DNA of 64,000 bases from positions 4,960,001 through 5,024,000 of the forward strand of contig NZ_PGER01000001.1 in NCBI RefSeq assembly GCF_002797935.1, given 5' to 3'. The stretch comes from Flavobacterium sp. 1 (lineage in GTDB: Bacteria; Bacteroidota; Bacteroidia; Flavobacteriales; Flavobacteriaceae). Shown here piece after piece: positions 16,496-25,662 of this stretch. The notes below the pieces were generated by a model that was given only the letters and a program-made list of their open reading frames with translations, was not told where the DNA came from and did no database searches. The translations under genes and the position numbers were made by a program. Each line of letters starts with the position of its first letter. Position 1 is the stretch's first letter.

Positions 16496-17554
16496 TTAAT
16501 AGCGGTAGACAAAAGCATTGATATTCATTCCTGCGCCTACTGAGGCAAAAATGACAACATCTCCTTTGTGTATTTCCTGATTTTCAATTTGACCTCTAAT
16601 GAGCAGGTCAAAAAGAGTAGGAACGGTTGCAACACTGCTGTTTCCTAATTCGTGTATGGACATTGGCATAATGTTTTTTGGAGGAGTTTGTCCGTGTAAT
16701 TTGTAAAAACGGTGAATAATAGCTTCGTCCATTTTTTCGTTAGCTTGGTGAATCAGGATTTTTTTGACATCCCCAATAGCTATACCGCTTTGATCCAAAC
16801 AGCTTTTCATAGCTGCAGGAACTTGGCTTAATGCAAATTCATATATTTTACGCCCATACATTTTGATGTACTTGGTGTCTGGATCTAACTCTGGATTGTA
16901 TGATTTTCCGAAGTAAAGGAAGTTGGCTTCTTCTGCAGCATAAGTTGCACTTTCATAAGATAACATTCCAGTTTCGTCATCTGAGGCTTCTATAACCGAA
17001 GCACCAGCGCCATCCGAGTAAATCATTGAATCTCTATCGTGGGCATCTACTACTCTGGATAAAGTTTCGCCACCAATGACAAGACATTTTTTGGCCATGC
17101 CCGATTTGATAAAAGCATTGGCCTGCAATACGCCTTCAATCCAGCCTGGACACCCAAAAAGAATATCGTAAGCGACGCATTTTGGATTTTTTATCTGCAA
17201 TTTATGCTTGACTCTTGTGGCTAAGCTTGGAATAATATCAGATTGGCTTGTGCCGTATTTTACATCGCCAAAGTTGTGCGCAAAAATAATATAATCTAGA
17301 GTTTCTGGGTCAATGCCTGCATTTTCTATGGCTTTTTGAGATGCAAAAAAAGCCAAATCCGAAGCGGTGTAATGATCCTCGGCATACCTTCTTTTTTCAA
17401 TACCGGTAATACCTTTGAATTTGTTAATTACAACTTCGTTTGGATAGGCAAACGGAGAGCCGTCTTCGTTTAGAAAAACATGCTCGCTAAAATCAGTATT
17501 GCTAATCTTTTTCTCAGGAATATAGCTTCCTATACCAGTTATTTTTATTTTCAT
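16496..17554 (-). CDS. 3-oxoacyl-ACP synthase III family protein (FabH-like)
   Basis: A 352-residue thiolase-fold condensing enzyme of the KAS III family. The catalytic triad is present: Cys at residue 135 in LFGCPGWIEG, His in LIHQANEKM and Asn in ELGNSSVATVP. The acyl-CoA priming role of FabH or a specialised starter role in secondary lipid synthesis is possible. The gene is monocistronic with its own terminator, away from other fab genes, and the extended N-terminus (INKFKGITGIEKRRYAEDHYTASDLA) is as in FabH paralogs. The true housekeeping fabH may be elsewhere. Confidence 0.9.
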   Translation of the reverse strand: MKIKITGIGSYIPEKKISNTDFSEHVFLNEDGSPFAYPNEVVINKFKGITGIEKRRYAEDHYTASDLAFFASQKAIENAGIDPETLDYIIFAHNFGDVKYGTSQSDIIPSLATRVKHKLQIKNPKCVAYDILFGCPGWIEGVLQANAFIKSGMAKKCLVIGGETLSRVVDAHDRDSMIYSDGAGASVIEASDDETGMLSYESATYAAEEANFLYFGKSYNPELDPDTKYIKMYGRKIYEFALSQVPAAMKSCLDQSGIAIGDVKKILIHQANEKMDEAIIHRFYKLHGQTPPKNIMPMSIHELGNSSVATVPTLFDLLIRGQIENQEIHKGDVVIFASVGAGMNINAFVYRY

Positions 17555-17938
17555 TTTGATAATTTCCAGAATAAATTTCGGCTAAATTAATTATAATAAA
17601 TGTATAATAGACAATATATTTATTATGCATGCATATAATTATGAAATATTAAATATATAGCAAAAATATTGAATATATTTTATTGAAAATGATTAAATGC
17701 GCCATTTAATTCTTAGATTAAGTATAAATAACAAAGCGAGGATTTTTTGTTAGAAAGTTGATTTTGGAAATTAAAAGGATTAATATCATTTTATTTTAAA
17801 TAAAAAGGATGGTGGTTTAAGGACACTAATTTGTGTAAAATTGAAGTTGCATTTTTAGTGAATTTTAAATGCATAAAAACCCCTGACGGGATGTTAGGAA
17901 AGGTGTGAAAATGAGAGGTGTTCTTGCTTTAATAACCC

Positions 17939-17998
17939 GTGTTGCAAACACTACGATATTTATCTTCTAATTTAAGTAGATGCTCGTTGTAAACGAGC
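17939..17998. repeat. Pair of small hairpins with shared GTTGYAAAC core
   Basis: Two perfect palindromic hairpins lie 30 bases apart: GTGTT-GCA-AACAC at 17939-17951 and GCTCGTT-GTA-AACGAGC at 17982-17998. They sit in the otherwise empty stretch 17555-18023, where no gene, terminator or promoter was convincingly seen. They lie just downstream of the three minus-strand cassette-like genes and may mark the outer edge of that array. Confidence 0.4.
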
Positions 17999-18023
17999 AC
18001 CAGTTTAGGATACATGCAAGCAG

Positions 18024-18422
18024 TTAAAATTCAAAAATTTGTGATGCAAATGGATTGTCTACCAGCCATAACCAAATTCCTTCGTCGTTTTTCTTCATCA
18101 TGCAACTTGTTGCACCATTCATTTCAACAGGGCTTCCGTCGGGCATTGTTGCTTTTAACGACCATTTGTCGACCCAAATAGCAAGATTCCCTACGATTGT
18201 TACCCTATGGTTACTTCCTATTATTTCAGGTCTCCACGTGCAAAGATGTTTCATTGATTTTTCAATATTGTCTAATCCTCTAATTTCTTGTCCGTCTCTC
18301 TCAATGTATGCAGCATCTTTGTCGAAACAGCTTAAAGCTCCTTGTAAGTCACCATTTACAATACAACTGCGAAAATATTTTACTGCGTCAGCTGGAATTG
18401 TCCTCCCGAATTTTTCTGTCAT
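18024..18422 (-). CDS. SnoaL-like / NTF2-fold protein
   Basis: A 132-residue protein with the NTF2-like plan: an N-terminal helix AVKYFRSCIVNGDLQGALSCFDKDAAYIERDGQEIRGLDNI, then the four-stranded sheet ending in DGSPVEMNGATSCMMKKNDEGIWLWLVDNP. Such SnoaL/DUF4440-type proteins act as isomerases, hydrolases or ligand binders; this one has no assigned substrate. It is the last of three small genes on the minus strand in an accessory stretch, 53 bases after the FMN reductase gene. Confidence 0.82.
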   Translation of the reverse strand: MTEKFGRTIPADAVKYFRSCIVNGDLQGALSCFDKDAAYIERDGQEIRGLDNIEKSMKHLCTWRPEIIGSNHRVTIVGNLAIWVDKWSLKATMPDGSPVEMNGATSCMMKKNDEGIWLWLVDNPFASQIFEF

Positions 18423-18475
18423 TATTTTTATTTTTGTTGTTTAATAAAGTATCCTTGGTTTTTCAGCAGGATGGA

Positions 18476-19015
18476 CTATTTTTCGTCTGTTAATTTCATT
18501 AAAGCGTCAATAAATTTGTCTAATTGTTTTTTGGTTTCATTGTCAATTAAATTTCCTTGTTCGTCAAATTTTCCTTTTATTCCTTGAATAAGCAAACAAG
18601 TTTCGTCTGTAAATTTTGCCATTGCAGTTTTCATTATAAGCTGCAATTCTTCGTGTCCTTTTTGTCCGCTTGCAGAAGCGGTTATGAGTCCACTTGGTTT
18701 GTCCGAGAAAATTGTTGTCGAGATACACCATTCGATAGCGTTTTTAAGTCCGCTGGGAATACTAAAAACATATTCTGGTGTACAAATAATTAGTCCGTCA
18801 GATTTTTCGATTTCGTTTCTTAATTCTACAATTTGTTTGGGTGGATTGTCAGTGGAAAGTTCTGGGTCAAAATGTGGAAGTGATTTTAATTCGTCATAAA
18901 CTCTCAAGTTTAATTCATTCGCAGTCAAACGAGCAATTTCTTCAACAAGTTTTAAGTTTGCAGAATTTGAACTTGCACTTCCAATAATTACAAAAATATT
19001 TTTCTTGTCGTTCAT
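18476..19015 (-). CDS. NADPH-dependent FMN reductase family protein
   Basis: A 179-residue flavodoxin-like oxidoreductase. The FMN phosphate loop is GSASSNSANLKLVEEIA (residues about 12-28), the middle motif is LIICTPEYVFSIPSGLKNAIEW, and the C-terminal GQKGHEELQLIM helix completes the NADPH_dep_FMN_red pattern of azobenzene and chromate/quinone reductases. It likely reduces quinones or other small electrophiles in the cytoplasm. It lies downstream of palindrome element A, in the same orientation as the SnoaL-like and GNAT genes. Confidence 0.9.
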   Translation of the reverse strand: MNDKKNIFVIIGSASSNSANLKLVEEIARLTANELNLRVYDELKSLPHFDPELSTDNPPKQIVELRNEIEKSDGLIICTPEYVFSIPSGLKNAIEWCISTTIFSDKPSGLITASASGQKGHEELQLIMKTAMAKFTDETCLLIQGIKGKFDEQGNLIDNETKKQLDKFIDALMKLTDEK

Positions 19016-19065
19016 TAAGTTTAGTTGGTTTTTTTGTCTGTAGGCAGTGAGTTGGTGCAGTGACT

Positions 19066-19196
19066 GCTAACGTTCGTTGCCACAGCGGGTTTGGAAAAAG
19101 TACGCCTAAATTTTTGGTTAATCACTAATCTTTAAAACACAAAACAATGCTTAAATTAAGCCAAAAACCCAAATCTATTGTAGCAAATGTTAGCGG
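19066..19196. repeat. Palindromic cassette-boundary-like element A
   Basis: The ends GCTAACGTTCGTTGCCACAG and TTGTAGCAAATGTTAGC are imperfect inverted repeats, with further inner complementarity (GGGTTTGG against CCAAAAACCC). The length is about 131 bases with an AT-rich loop. Its layout resembles an integron attC site, though the exact GTTRRRY core is not present. It shares ends, length and an internal TTAAATTAAGCCA string with element B, and the two frame the GNAT gene. Confidence 0.55.
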
Positions 19197-19218
19197 TTTG
19201 AACTTTTATTTCTTCTAT

Positions 19219-19761
19219 CTAAGTTTCAACATTTAATGTCATAGAAGTATAGTCGTAAGAAATATTGTCAATTCTATACATATCCTTTGTTAAGCTCAAT
19301 TGCTCAAAATTCATTTTTTCGTAAAGTTTGGTTGCTGGGATATTATTTGTCAAAACTTGCAAATCAATCCAACTAATTTTGTGATTATCTCTACAATAGT
19401 TAATAATGAATTCTAATAACTTATGACCAATTTTCAAATTACGAAAATTACTGTCAACTCCCATTCCAAGTAATACTCTATGTTCTGTATTTAACTGATT
19501 TTGGGAACGAATGTCAATATGTCCAACAATATTGCTTTCTTCATTTACTGCAACCCAAACTTTCCTCCATCCAATTTCGTCATTTTTTTTATTCATTCCG
19601 TCCTCAAATTTTGCCTTCCATTCGTTGGAAAGTGTAGATTGTTGTTTAGAAAGTGGTTGAAAAAGAGCTGTTTCGTTTTGTCCGTTTTCAGAAAGATGAA
19701 TTGTCAAGTATTGAATAAAACCGTCAAGATTATCTTTATTTAATTCTTTAATTGAGATCAT
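19219..19761 (-). CDS. GNAT family N-acetyltransferase (cassette-like)
   Basis: A 180-residue acetyltransferase. The acetyl-CoA motif region is LLGMGVDSNFRNLKIGHKLLEFII (R-x-x-x-I-G), followed by WIDLQVLTNNIPATKLYEKMNFEQ, the standard GNAT motif B. The gene is bounded by two related palindromic elements (19066-19196 and about 19817-19950), giving it the look of a mobile gene cassette. Gene type also fits, since GNATs are frequent cassette cargo. The substrate could be an antibiotic, peptide or amine. Confidence 0.87.
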   Translation of the reverse strand: MISIKELNKDNLDGFIQYLTIHLSENGQNETALFQPLSKQQSTLSNEWKAKFEDGMNKKNDEIGWRKVWVAVNEESNIVGHIDIRSQNQLNTEHRVLLGMGVDSNFRNLKIGHKLLEFIINYCRDNHKISWIDLQVLTNNIPATKLYEKMNFEQLSLTKDMYRIDNISYDYTSMTLNVET

Positions 19762-19816
19762 TTACAAATTATTTTGATTAAGTCAACGTCTGTTTTTTGT
19801 CGTTCTAGCCTGATCC

Positions 19817-19950
19817 ATAACATTTTCTTGCTACAAGAGGTTTGAGGTTAAATTAAGCCATGTTTTCGGATTTGCTAAATCACCCCAAATACAAAACCAT
19901 CTTTCCATTAAGCCCAATGCCCAAATCCGTTGTAGTGGCTGTGTGTGCCT
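19817..19950. repeat. Palindromic cassette-boundary-like element B
   Basis: The left end TAACATTTTCTTGCTACAAG and the right end CCCAAATCCGTTGTAGTGGC match the corresponding ends of element A and can fold back on each other. The TTAAATTAAGCCA string is shared with A, though nearer the left end. It lies just upstream of the group II intron, whose presumed 5' end is about 45 bases further on. Confidence 0.5.
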
Positions 19951-19963
19951 TGCATGCACTTCC

Positions 19964-19984
19964 AATTCCTCAAAAGTAGGAATT
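19964..19984. other. Hairpin at the presumed intron insertion site
   Basis: AATTCCT and AGGAATT form a 7-bp stem around CAAAAGT, followed by TTATC, about 12 bases before the presumed intron 5' end (GTGCA at 19996). Some group II introns (class IIC) insert after terminator-like hairpins or attC sites, so this may be the target structure. Confidence 0.4.
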
Positions 19985-20604
19985 TTATCTAGAGGGTGCA
20001 AGTCCCTTATCGGCAAGTTGTTGAAATTATATTGAGCCGATTAGCACGAGGCAAGCTGGTTTGGAGTAATCCATGCAGTGAAGGAAGCCCAACGGCAAAA
20101 GTCTGTACCGAGGAACACAAAGCGCATAAGAGGCTAGCTAAATTGGGTAAGCATGCACAGCAATGCAAAGCCTAGAGACAACAGGTTTAGTTAGTAGATG
20201 CGTCGGGGATAGACGGAAAGAGGAAGTGCTTACCGAGGGAGGTCTTTACAACCACGAGCTGTTTAGGTGGAGAAGTCAGCAGAGGTCATAGTACTTGGGG
20301 CAACGAGTTACCACTAGAAAGGTATAGGACTCACAAACAAGGAAGGACTGAACGCAAATGGTTCTTAATTTCTAACGGAATAACGCAAGTTATAGCCCTA
20401 GAAAAGCGGAACAGGAAGAATTTAATGTAAAACAGCAAGCATGATTGCACAAGTAACACATCCTTACAATCTCCAAAAGGCGCTACGTCAAGTAGTAGTC
20501 AACAAAGGCAGTGCGGGCGTTGATGGACTAAAAACCACTCAACTGGCGGATTATTTCCGTGAACACAAACCAGCATTACTGGAAGATATTAAGAAAGACC
20601 GTTA

Positions 20605-21765
20605 TACCAAACAAAAATATAATAAATACCAATTTTGATAATTGTTTTTTTTAAATTACATTTGGACTATATTATAACAGTGATCATGGCACATCCAAAA
20701 ATTTTGGTAATTAAGGAAACTGAAAAAGAGATTAAAAATCTACTTAAGCAATCTATTCCATTTATTGGACAACGCTTGAGAGTACTTTTAATTTTGAAGC
20801 AAAATGAAGAAACAGGGATTTCTAGACGTGAAGTTGCTAAATTAGCAGGGGTTGCCCCAAACAGTGTTCAGAAATGGCGGACATTATACCTCAATTCTGG
20901 AATTGATGGTTTGATTAAACATGGAAAAACAGGCTTCAAGCCATCTGTTTTTAATGCTGCTGAACACACGATGTTGGAAACAAAACTCAATAACCCTCAA
21001 AATGGGCTTCAAGGTTATGTAGAATTAAAAGATTGGATTGAAAAAGAAACTGGAAAAAGCTTTAATTACAACACCTTGCTTTATTACTGCATCAGAAATT
21101 TTAAATCAAGTGTAAAAGTTGCCCGCAAAAGTCATGTCAAAAAAGATGAAGACCTAGGAAGCTCTTTTAAAAAGACTTCGGAAGAATCTGTCAAGAAACA
21201 GCACTAAATGCTGTAGGCGATTTTAGCTCTGTAAATTTATATTTTCAAGATGAGTCACGTTTTGGCTTATTTACTCGAAATGGAAAATCAGTTACTGCAA
21301 TTAGGGTTAAACCAATTTGCACTTTCCAACAAGTTTTTAAATCAACATGGCTTTCTGGGGCTTTTTCGCCCATAACAGGGGATCATTTTCAATTAATACT
21401 TCCACATTGCAACACTGATAATTTTCAAATTTTTCTAAATAATTTTTCAAAAGAAAACCCCAAAGAACTCAAAATAATGGTATTGGATAATGGGCGATTC
21501 CATAAGGCTAAAAGATTGATCGTTCCAGAAAATATTGTTTTGGTTTTCCTGCCACCATATAGCCCGGAACTTAATCCAGCCGAAAAAATGTGGGCAAAAT
21601 ACAAAAGAGAATTTTCTAATAAATTTTATAATTCAATCGAAGATGTAGAAGATTTCATTATTACTGCAGTTAAAAACACAAGTAAAAAAGAGGTAATGAG
21701 TATCTGTGGTTATGCCTACGTCTTTTTAGATCAAATTTGGTCTAAAAATTAAATGCGTTTGGTAT
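20605..21765 (+). mobile_element. IS630-family insertion sequence in the intron maturase gene
   Basis: About 1.16 kb, with short terminal inverted repeats TACCAAAC (left) and GTTTGGTA (right). It is flanked on both sides by TA, the target duplicated by the IS630/mariner superfamily. Removing it and one TA rejoins the maturase reading frame (…DRY LPQP…). The ends differ by one base in their offset from the TA. Inner sequence is AT-richer than the surrounding intron. Confidence 0.85.
20686..21752 (+). CDS. IS630-type transposase, two frames joined by a -1 shift
   Basis: The first frame (20686-21207) holds the N-terminal helix-turn-helix: RREVAKLAGVAPNSVQKWRTLY and GLIKHGKTGFKP. The second frame is open from 21171 to 21752 and holds the DDE triad: FQDESRFG, VLDNGRFH and NPAEKMWAKYK. 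A -1 slip at the TTTTAAAAAG run (about 21165-21174) would join FKK to DFGRICQETALNAV with no loss, as is common for two-frame transposases. A simple mutation cannot be excluded. The ATG at 20686 is preferred over 20635. Confidence 0.8.
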
Positions 21766-23041
21766 TACTTACCGCAACCTATTCTTGGTGTGGAGATTCC
21801 AAAAGGAGGCGGAAAGTTCCGACTCTTGGGAATCCCAACAGTAGTGGACAGACTGCTTCAACAAGCCGTGTCGCAAGCGATGATGCCTAGATTTGAAAAG
21901 GATTTTAGTGAAAACAGCTTCGGATTCCGTCCCAACAAAAATGCCCGCCAAGCGGTGGGCAAAGCCTTGGGAAACATTCACGAAGGCTGCAATTATATTG
22001 TAGACATTGACCTAAAGACCTTCTTTGACGAAGTAGATCACTGCTTGCTGATGAACCTAATTTACCAAAGGGTAAAATGCCCAACGACTTTGCGATTAAT
22101 CCGCAAATGGTTGCGAGTGCCGATACTCATCAAAGGCAAACTGGTCAAACGCAGAAAAGGTGTTCCTCAGGGAAGTCCGATTAGCCCGCTTTTGTCAAAT
22201 ATTTTGCTCCACGAATTGGACAAAGAACTGACACGAAAAGGCTTGAAGTTTGTCCGTTATGCCGATGATTTCAGTATTTACACCAAATCGAGATATCAAG
22301 CCAAAACGGTTGGAAACGCTGTCTTTCTATTTTTGAGAGACAAGCTGAAACTGACCATCAATCTGGAAAAGAGCGGGATTAGAAAACCCATTCAATTCAC
22401 GATATTGGGATTTTCATTTGCATCAACCTATCAAAAAGGGGTAAAAGGGAGGTATCAATTAACAGTAGGGGACAAAGCTTGGGCAAAACTCAAACAGAGT
22501 CTAAAAGAAGTGACTCGCAAAACCGCACCGAGAAGTTTCGAGGAACGCATTCGTAAAATCAATGAGATTCAGCGAGGATGGTTAAACTATTTTCGAGGGA
22601 CAAGTATTCAAGGAAAGTTACGAGATATTGATGGTTGGCTGCGTAACCGCCTGCGCTACTGCATCTGGACGGACTGGAAGAAACCCGAACGCAAAAGGAA
22701 AAACCTGATGCGTCTAGGTGTTGATAAAGACCATGCTTATGCGTGGAGCAGAACCCGAAAAGGAGGCTGGCGTATTGCCCAGAGTCCGATTCTAAACACT
22801 ACAATTACCCTGCAACGGCTCAAGAAGAAAGGCTATCAATCGATGCTGGAGATTTACATGGAACTCAACCCATCATTTTGCGAACCGCCGTATACGAGAC
22901 CCGTATGTACGGTGGTGTGAGAGGCGCACTCCGTCATTACTGGCGGAGCCGTCTACTCGATTGTATACTGGCTTTTTTTAAGCTCTTGTGACAATTTTCA
23001 TAAACAAAAATGAAACGGTTTTCAATATAAAATCGAATTAA

Positions 23042-24043
23042 TTATTCATTCAGCATTTTCCATAATTTGTCTTTCAATTCAGTCAGCCCTTGTTGAGCAA
23101 CCGATGAAATAAACATATACGGAACATCCTTGAAAACAACATCTAATTCAGCTTTCAATTCAGCTTTCAATTCATCGTCTAACATATCGCATTTTGAAAT
23201 GACTAACAAACGTTCTTTATCAAGCATTTCCGGATTGTATTTTGTCAATTCATTCACCAAGATATCATATTCTTCTTTGATGTTTGGAGTATCAACAGGA
23301 ACCAAAAACAATAAAGTCGAATTACGCTCTATATGACGCAGAAAATAATGACCAAGTCCTTTTCCTTCGGCTGCACCTTCGATAATTCCAGGAATATCAG
23401 CAATTACAAAAGATTGAAAATCTCTGTAAGCTACAATTCCAAGATTTGGTTTTAAAGTTGTAAAAGGATAATCGGCAATTTTTGGTTTTGCAGATGTCAA
23501 TACCGACAATAAAGTTGATTTTCCAGCATTTGGAAAACCTACCAAACCAACATCGGCTAAAACTTTAAGTTCCAAAATCACATCCATTTCAACACCTGGC
23601 AAACCTGGCTGGGAATAGCGAGGCGTTTGATTCGTTGAACTTCTAAAATGCCAGTTTCCTAAACCTCCTTTTCCTCCTTTACAAAGAACTCTCTTTTCGC
23701 CATCATCTGTAATTTCAAATAATGTTTCGCCAGTTTCTTTATCTTTTACAACTGTTCCCAATGGAACTTCGATGTATTTATCTTCACCATCGGCACCAGT
23801 ACTTCTATCTCCACTTCCATCACCACCAAAACCTGCTTTGATATGACGGGCAAATTTTAAATGAAATAAAGTCCAAAGTCCTTTATTTCCCACTAGATAA
23901 ACATGTCCTCCTCGTCCACCATCACCACCGTCTGGCCCGCCTTTTTCAATAAATTTTTCTCTATGCAAGTGCGTAGACCCCTTTCCTCCTTTACCGGACG
24001 AAACATAAATTTTTACGTAATCTACAAAATTCCCTTCTGTCAT
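23042..24043 (-). CDS. obgE: GTPase ObgE/CgtA
   Basis: A 333-residue Obg GTPase that acts in late 50S ribosome assembly and stress control. The glycine-rich Obg fold covers about residues 1-160 ([29 protein letters not shown]). The G domain follows, with [12 protein letters not shown] (G1), [12 protein letters not shown] (G2), [25 protein letters not shown] (G3 and switch II) and SKCDMLD (G4). No C-terminal extension is present. The gene is 84 bases from the CorC-like gene on the same strand. It is typical housekeeping and marks the end of the accessory stretch. Confidence 0.97.
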   Translation of the reverse strand: MTEGNFVDYVKIYVSSGKGGKGSTHLHREKFIEKGGPDGGDGGRGGHVYLVGNKGLWTLFHLKFARHIKAGFGGDGSGDRSTGADGEDKYIEVPLGTVVKDKETGETLFEITDDGEKRVLCKGGKGGLGNWHFRSSTNQTPRYSQPGLPGVEMDVILELKVLADVGLVGFPNAGKSTLLSVLTSAKPKIADYPFTTLKPNLGIVAYRDFQSFVIADIPGIIEGAAEGKGLGHYFLRHIERNSTLLFLVPVDTPNIKEEYDILVNELTKYNPEMLDKERLLVISKCDMLDDELKAELKAELDVVFKDVPYMFISSVAQQGLTELKDKLWKMLNE

Positions 24044-24127
24044 ATTCTTTTCTTTAAAGTTTAAAACTTAGATTTAACTTTAGCTGAATCCAACTAATTT
24101 AAACACTTAAGTTTTTAAACCATTTTT

Positions 24128-25402
24128 TTAAACCTTTAAGGCTTTCACCATTACTTTATCAATCTTCACGCCATCCATATCGATGACCTCTAGCACAAAT
24201 TTTTGCCAAATCAGCTTTTCTCCTTCTTTTGGGATTCTAGATAATTCGGTCATTATTAATCCACTTACTGTGGTCACTTCATAATCATTTATCAAATCAT
24301 CCAACTCAAAATAAGTAAGGAAATCATGCAGTGAATAATGCCCATCTACCATCCAAGTTCCATCTTCTCTTTCGATTAGCTTAAAATCATCTTTATAAAA
24401 ATCAGATGCATTTCCAACCAGAGCTTCAAGAATGTCATTTAAAGTAATTACCCCTTGAAAAATTCCGTATTCATCTGAAACAAAAGCATAATGAATTCCT
24501 GTTCTTTTGAATTGTTCCAATGCTTTATAAGCCGTTGTTTGTTCCATCATAAAAGGAGCTTCGGTCATGATTTCAGACAAGTTGAAACTGTCACTTTCAA
24601 AATGAGCGAAGATGTTTTTCAAATTTACAACACCAACAATATCATCATAATTCTCTCCATAAACTGGGTAAATAGAATGCAGTTCTTTTAGCATAAATTC
24701 TTTTACCTTATTTTTATCGGAATGCAAAGGTAAAAGCATCACCGATTTTCTATGGGTCATCAGCGAATTGATTTTTCTATCGCCAATATGAAAAACACGT
24801 TCTACTATATCTTGCTCTATTTCCTGAACTTCTCCTCCTTCAGTGCCTTCTTTAATGATGGCTTTTATCTCTTCCTCGGTTACTTTTCCGTCAGCGGTAG
24901 GCTTTATTCGCAAAACATCCAGTAAGAAATCGGTCGATGTGGTTAACAGCCAAATAAAAGGAGCTGTTATTACAGAAATTATTTTCATTGGCAATGCAAC
25001 GGCTTTTGCAATGCCTTCGGGATAATTCAATCCAATTCTTTTTGGAAATAATTCTCCTAGTACCAAAGAAAAAAATGTCAGCACCACAACTACAATCCCA
25101 ACTGCTATTGAATGTGCATAAGGAATCAATATCTGAAATCCTTTTACAAACGCTTCGACATCGGCCGTGATTTTATCACCACTGTAAATCCCTGTAAGTA
25201 TCCCGATAAGAGTGATTCCTATTTGTACTGTCGACAGAAATTTATTGGGCGAATTGGCCAAATCTAAAGCGGTTTGGGCATTTTTATTTCCTTTTTTTGC
25301 TGCGGTTTCCAATCTGTTTTTTCTGGCCGAAATCAATGCAATTTCAGACATAGAGAAAACCCCATTTAAGAGTATTAGAAAAAATATTATTACTATTTCC
25401 AA
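24128..25402 (-). CDS. CNNM/CorC-type hemolysin family protein
   Basis: A 424-residue membrane protein with an N-terminal DUF21/CNNM domain of three to four helices (about 1-190; SEIALISARKNRLETAAKKG and LGELFPKRIGL). A tandem CBS pair follows (about 215-340, with VYGENYDDIVGVVNLKNI and YAFVSDEYGIFQGVITLNDILEALVG), then a C-terminal CorC_HlyC domain with GEKLIWQKFVLEVIDMDGVKIDKV. Family members are implicated in Mg/Co ion efflux; the hemolysin name is historical. It is a likely inner-membrane ion transporter or regulator upstream of obgE. Confidence 0.92.
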   Translation of the reverse strand: MEIVIIFFLILLNGVFSMSEIALISARKNRLETAAKKGNKNAQTALDLANSPNKFLSTVQIGITLIGILTGIYSGDKITADVEAFVKGFQILIPYAHSIAVGIVVVVLTFFSLVLGELFPKRIGLNYPEGIAKAVALPMKIISVITAPFIWLLTTSTDFLLDVLRIKPTADGKVTEEEIKAIIKEGTEGGEVQEIEQDIVERVFHIGDRKINSLMTHRKSVMLLPLHSDKNKVKEFMLKELHSIYPVYGENYDDIVGVVNLKNIFAHFESDSFNLSEIMTEAPFMMEQTTAYKALEQFKRTGIHYAFVSDEYGIFQGVITLNDILEALVGNASDFYKDDFKLIEREDGTWMVDGHYSLHDFLTYFELDDLINDYEVTTVSGLIMTELSRIPKEGEKLIWQKFVLEVIDMDGVKIDKVMVKALKV

Positions 25403-25515
25403 TGTTTAGATAATTCGTTTATATATTGGATTTTATGAAAATCCTTTTGTTGTGTAATCTTATTTTAATAGCCCAGATGGAGGTGAAAAGCTCACTGCTA
25501 TAAAAAACTAATTTT

Positions 25516-25577
25516 TCCTGTTATAAAAGAACGACTCCTCACCCCAACCCTCTCCAAAAGAGAGGGAGAAAACAGGA
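25516..25577. repeat. REP-like nested hairpin
   Basis: Inner stem CCCTCTC / GAGAGGG (25548-25566) closes on CAAAA. Outer stem TCCTGTT / AACAGGA lies at 25516-25522 and 25571-25577. The GC-rich CTCACCCCAACCCTCTCC string is unusual for this AT-rich genome and resembles widely repeated intergenic palindromes. It fills the 260-base gap between the CorC-like gene and adk. Confidence 0.5.
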
Positions 25578-25662
25578 TGATTCCTCTTTACTTCTCCTTT
25601 TATGACATAGAAAAATAGTTATTTTATGGCTGTGACTTGAAACGTACAGCTGGAGATTGCTC

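Larger units (their letters stand above)
20441..22920 (+). pseudogene. ltrA: Group II intron reverse transcriptase/maturase, split by an IS
   Basis: Two halves belong to one RT. The first part (20441-20604, from MIAQVTHPYNLQKALRQVV to KKDRY) is RT block 0/1. It resumes at 21766 with LPQPILGVEIPKGGGKFRLLGIPTVVDR. The second half holds FGFRPNKNARQAV, GVPQGSPISPLLSN and the catalytic YADD (RYADDFSIY), then the maturase X-domain with RGWLNYFRG. No HNH endonuclease domain follows. The joint restores the frame exactly if one TA is removed, so the insertion is clean. The stop codon lies inside intron domain V. Confidence 0.9.
19996..22961 (+). mobile_element. Group II intron interrupted by an IS630-type element
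   Basis: The 5' part (about 19996-20440) is GC-richer structured noncoding sequence of intron RNA type. The open frame is a reverse transcriptase/maturase. The 3' end carries a clear domain V hairpin (about 22880-22918) with CGAACCGCCGTATACG paired to CGTATGTACGGTGG, then a domain VI-like hairpin (CTCCGTC...GGCGGAG) and a putative 3' end at TCTACTCGAT near 22961. The exact 5' boundary is uncertain. The insertion of an IS into the maturase makes the copy inactive unless the protein is supplied in trans. Confidence 0.85.

Noticed and set aside
19066..19950. Classical integron with attC sites
   Set aside because: No integron integrase or attI is in the window and the GTTRRRY/RYYYAAC cores do not fit, so only a cassette-like claim is made.
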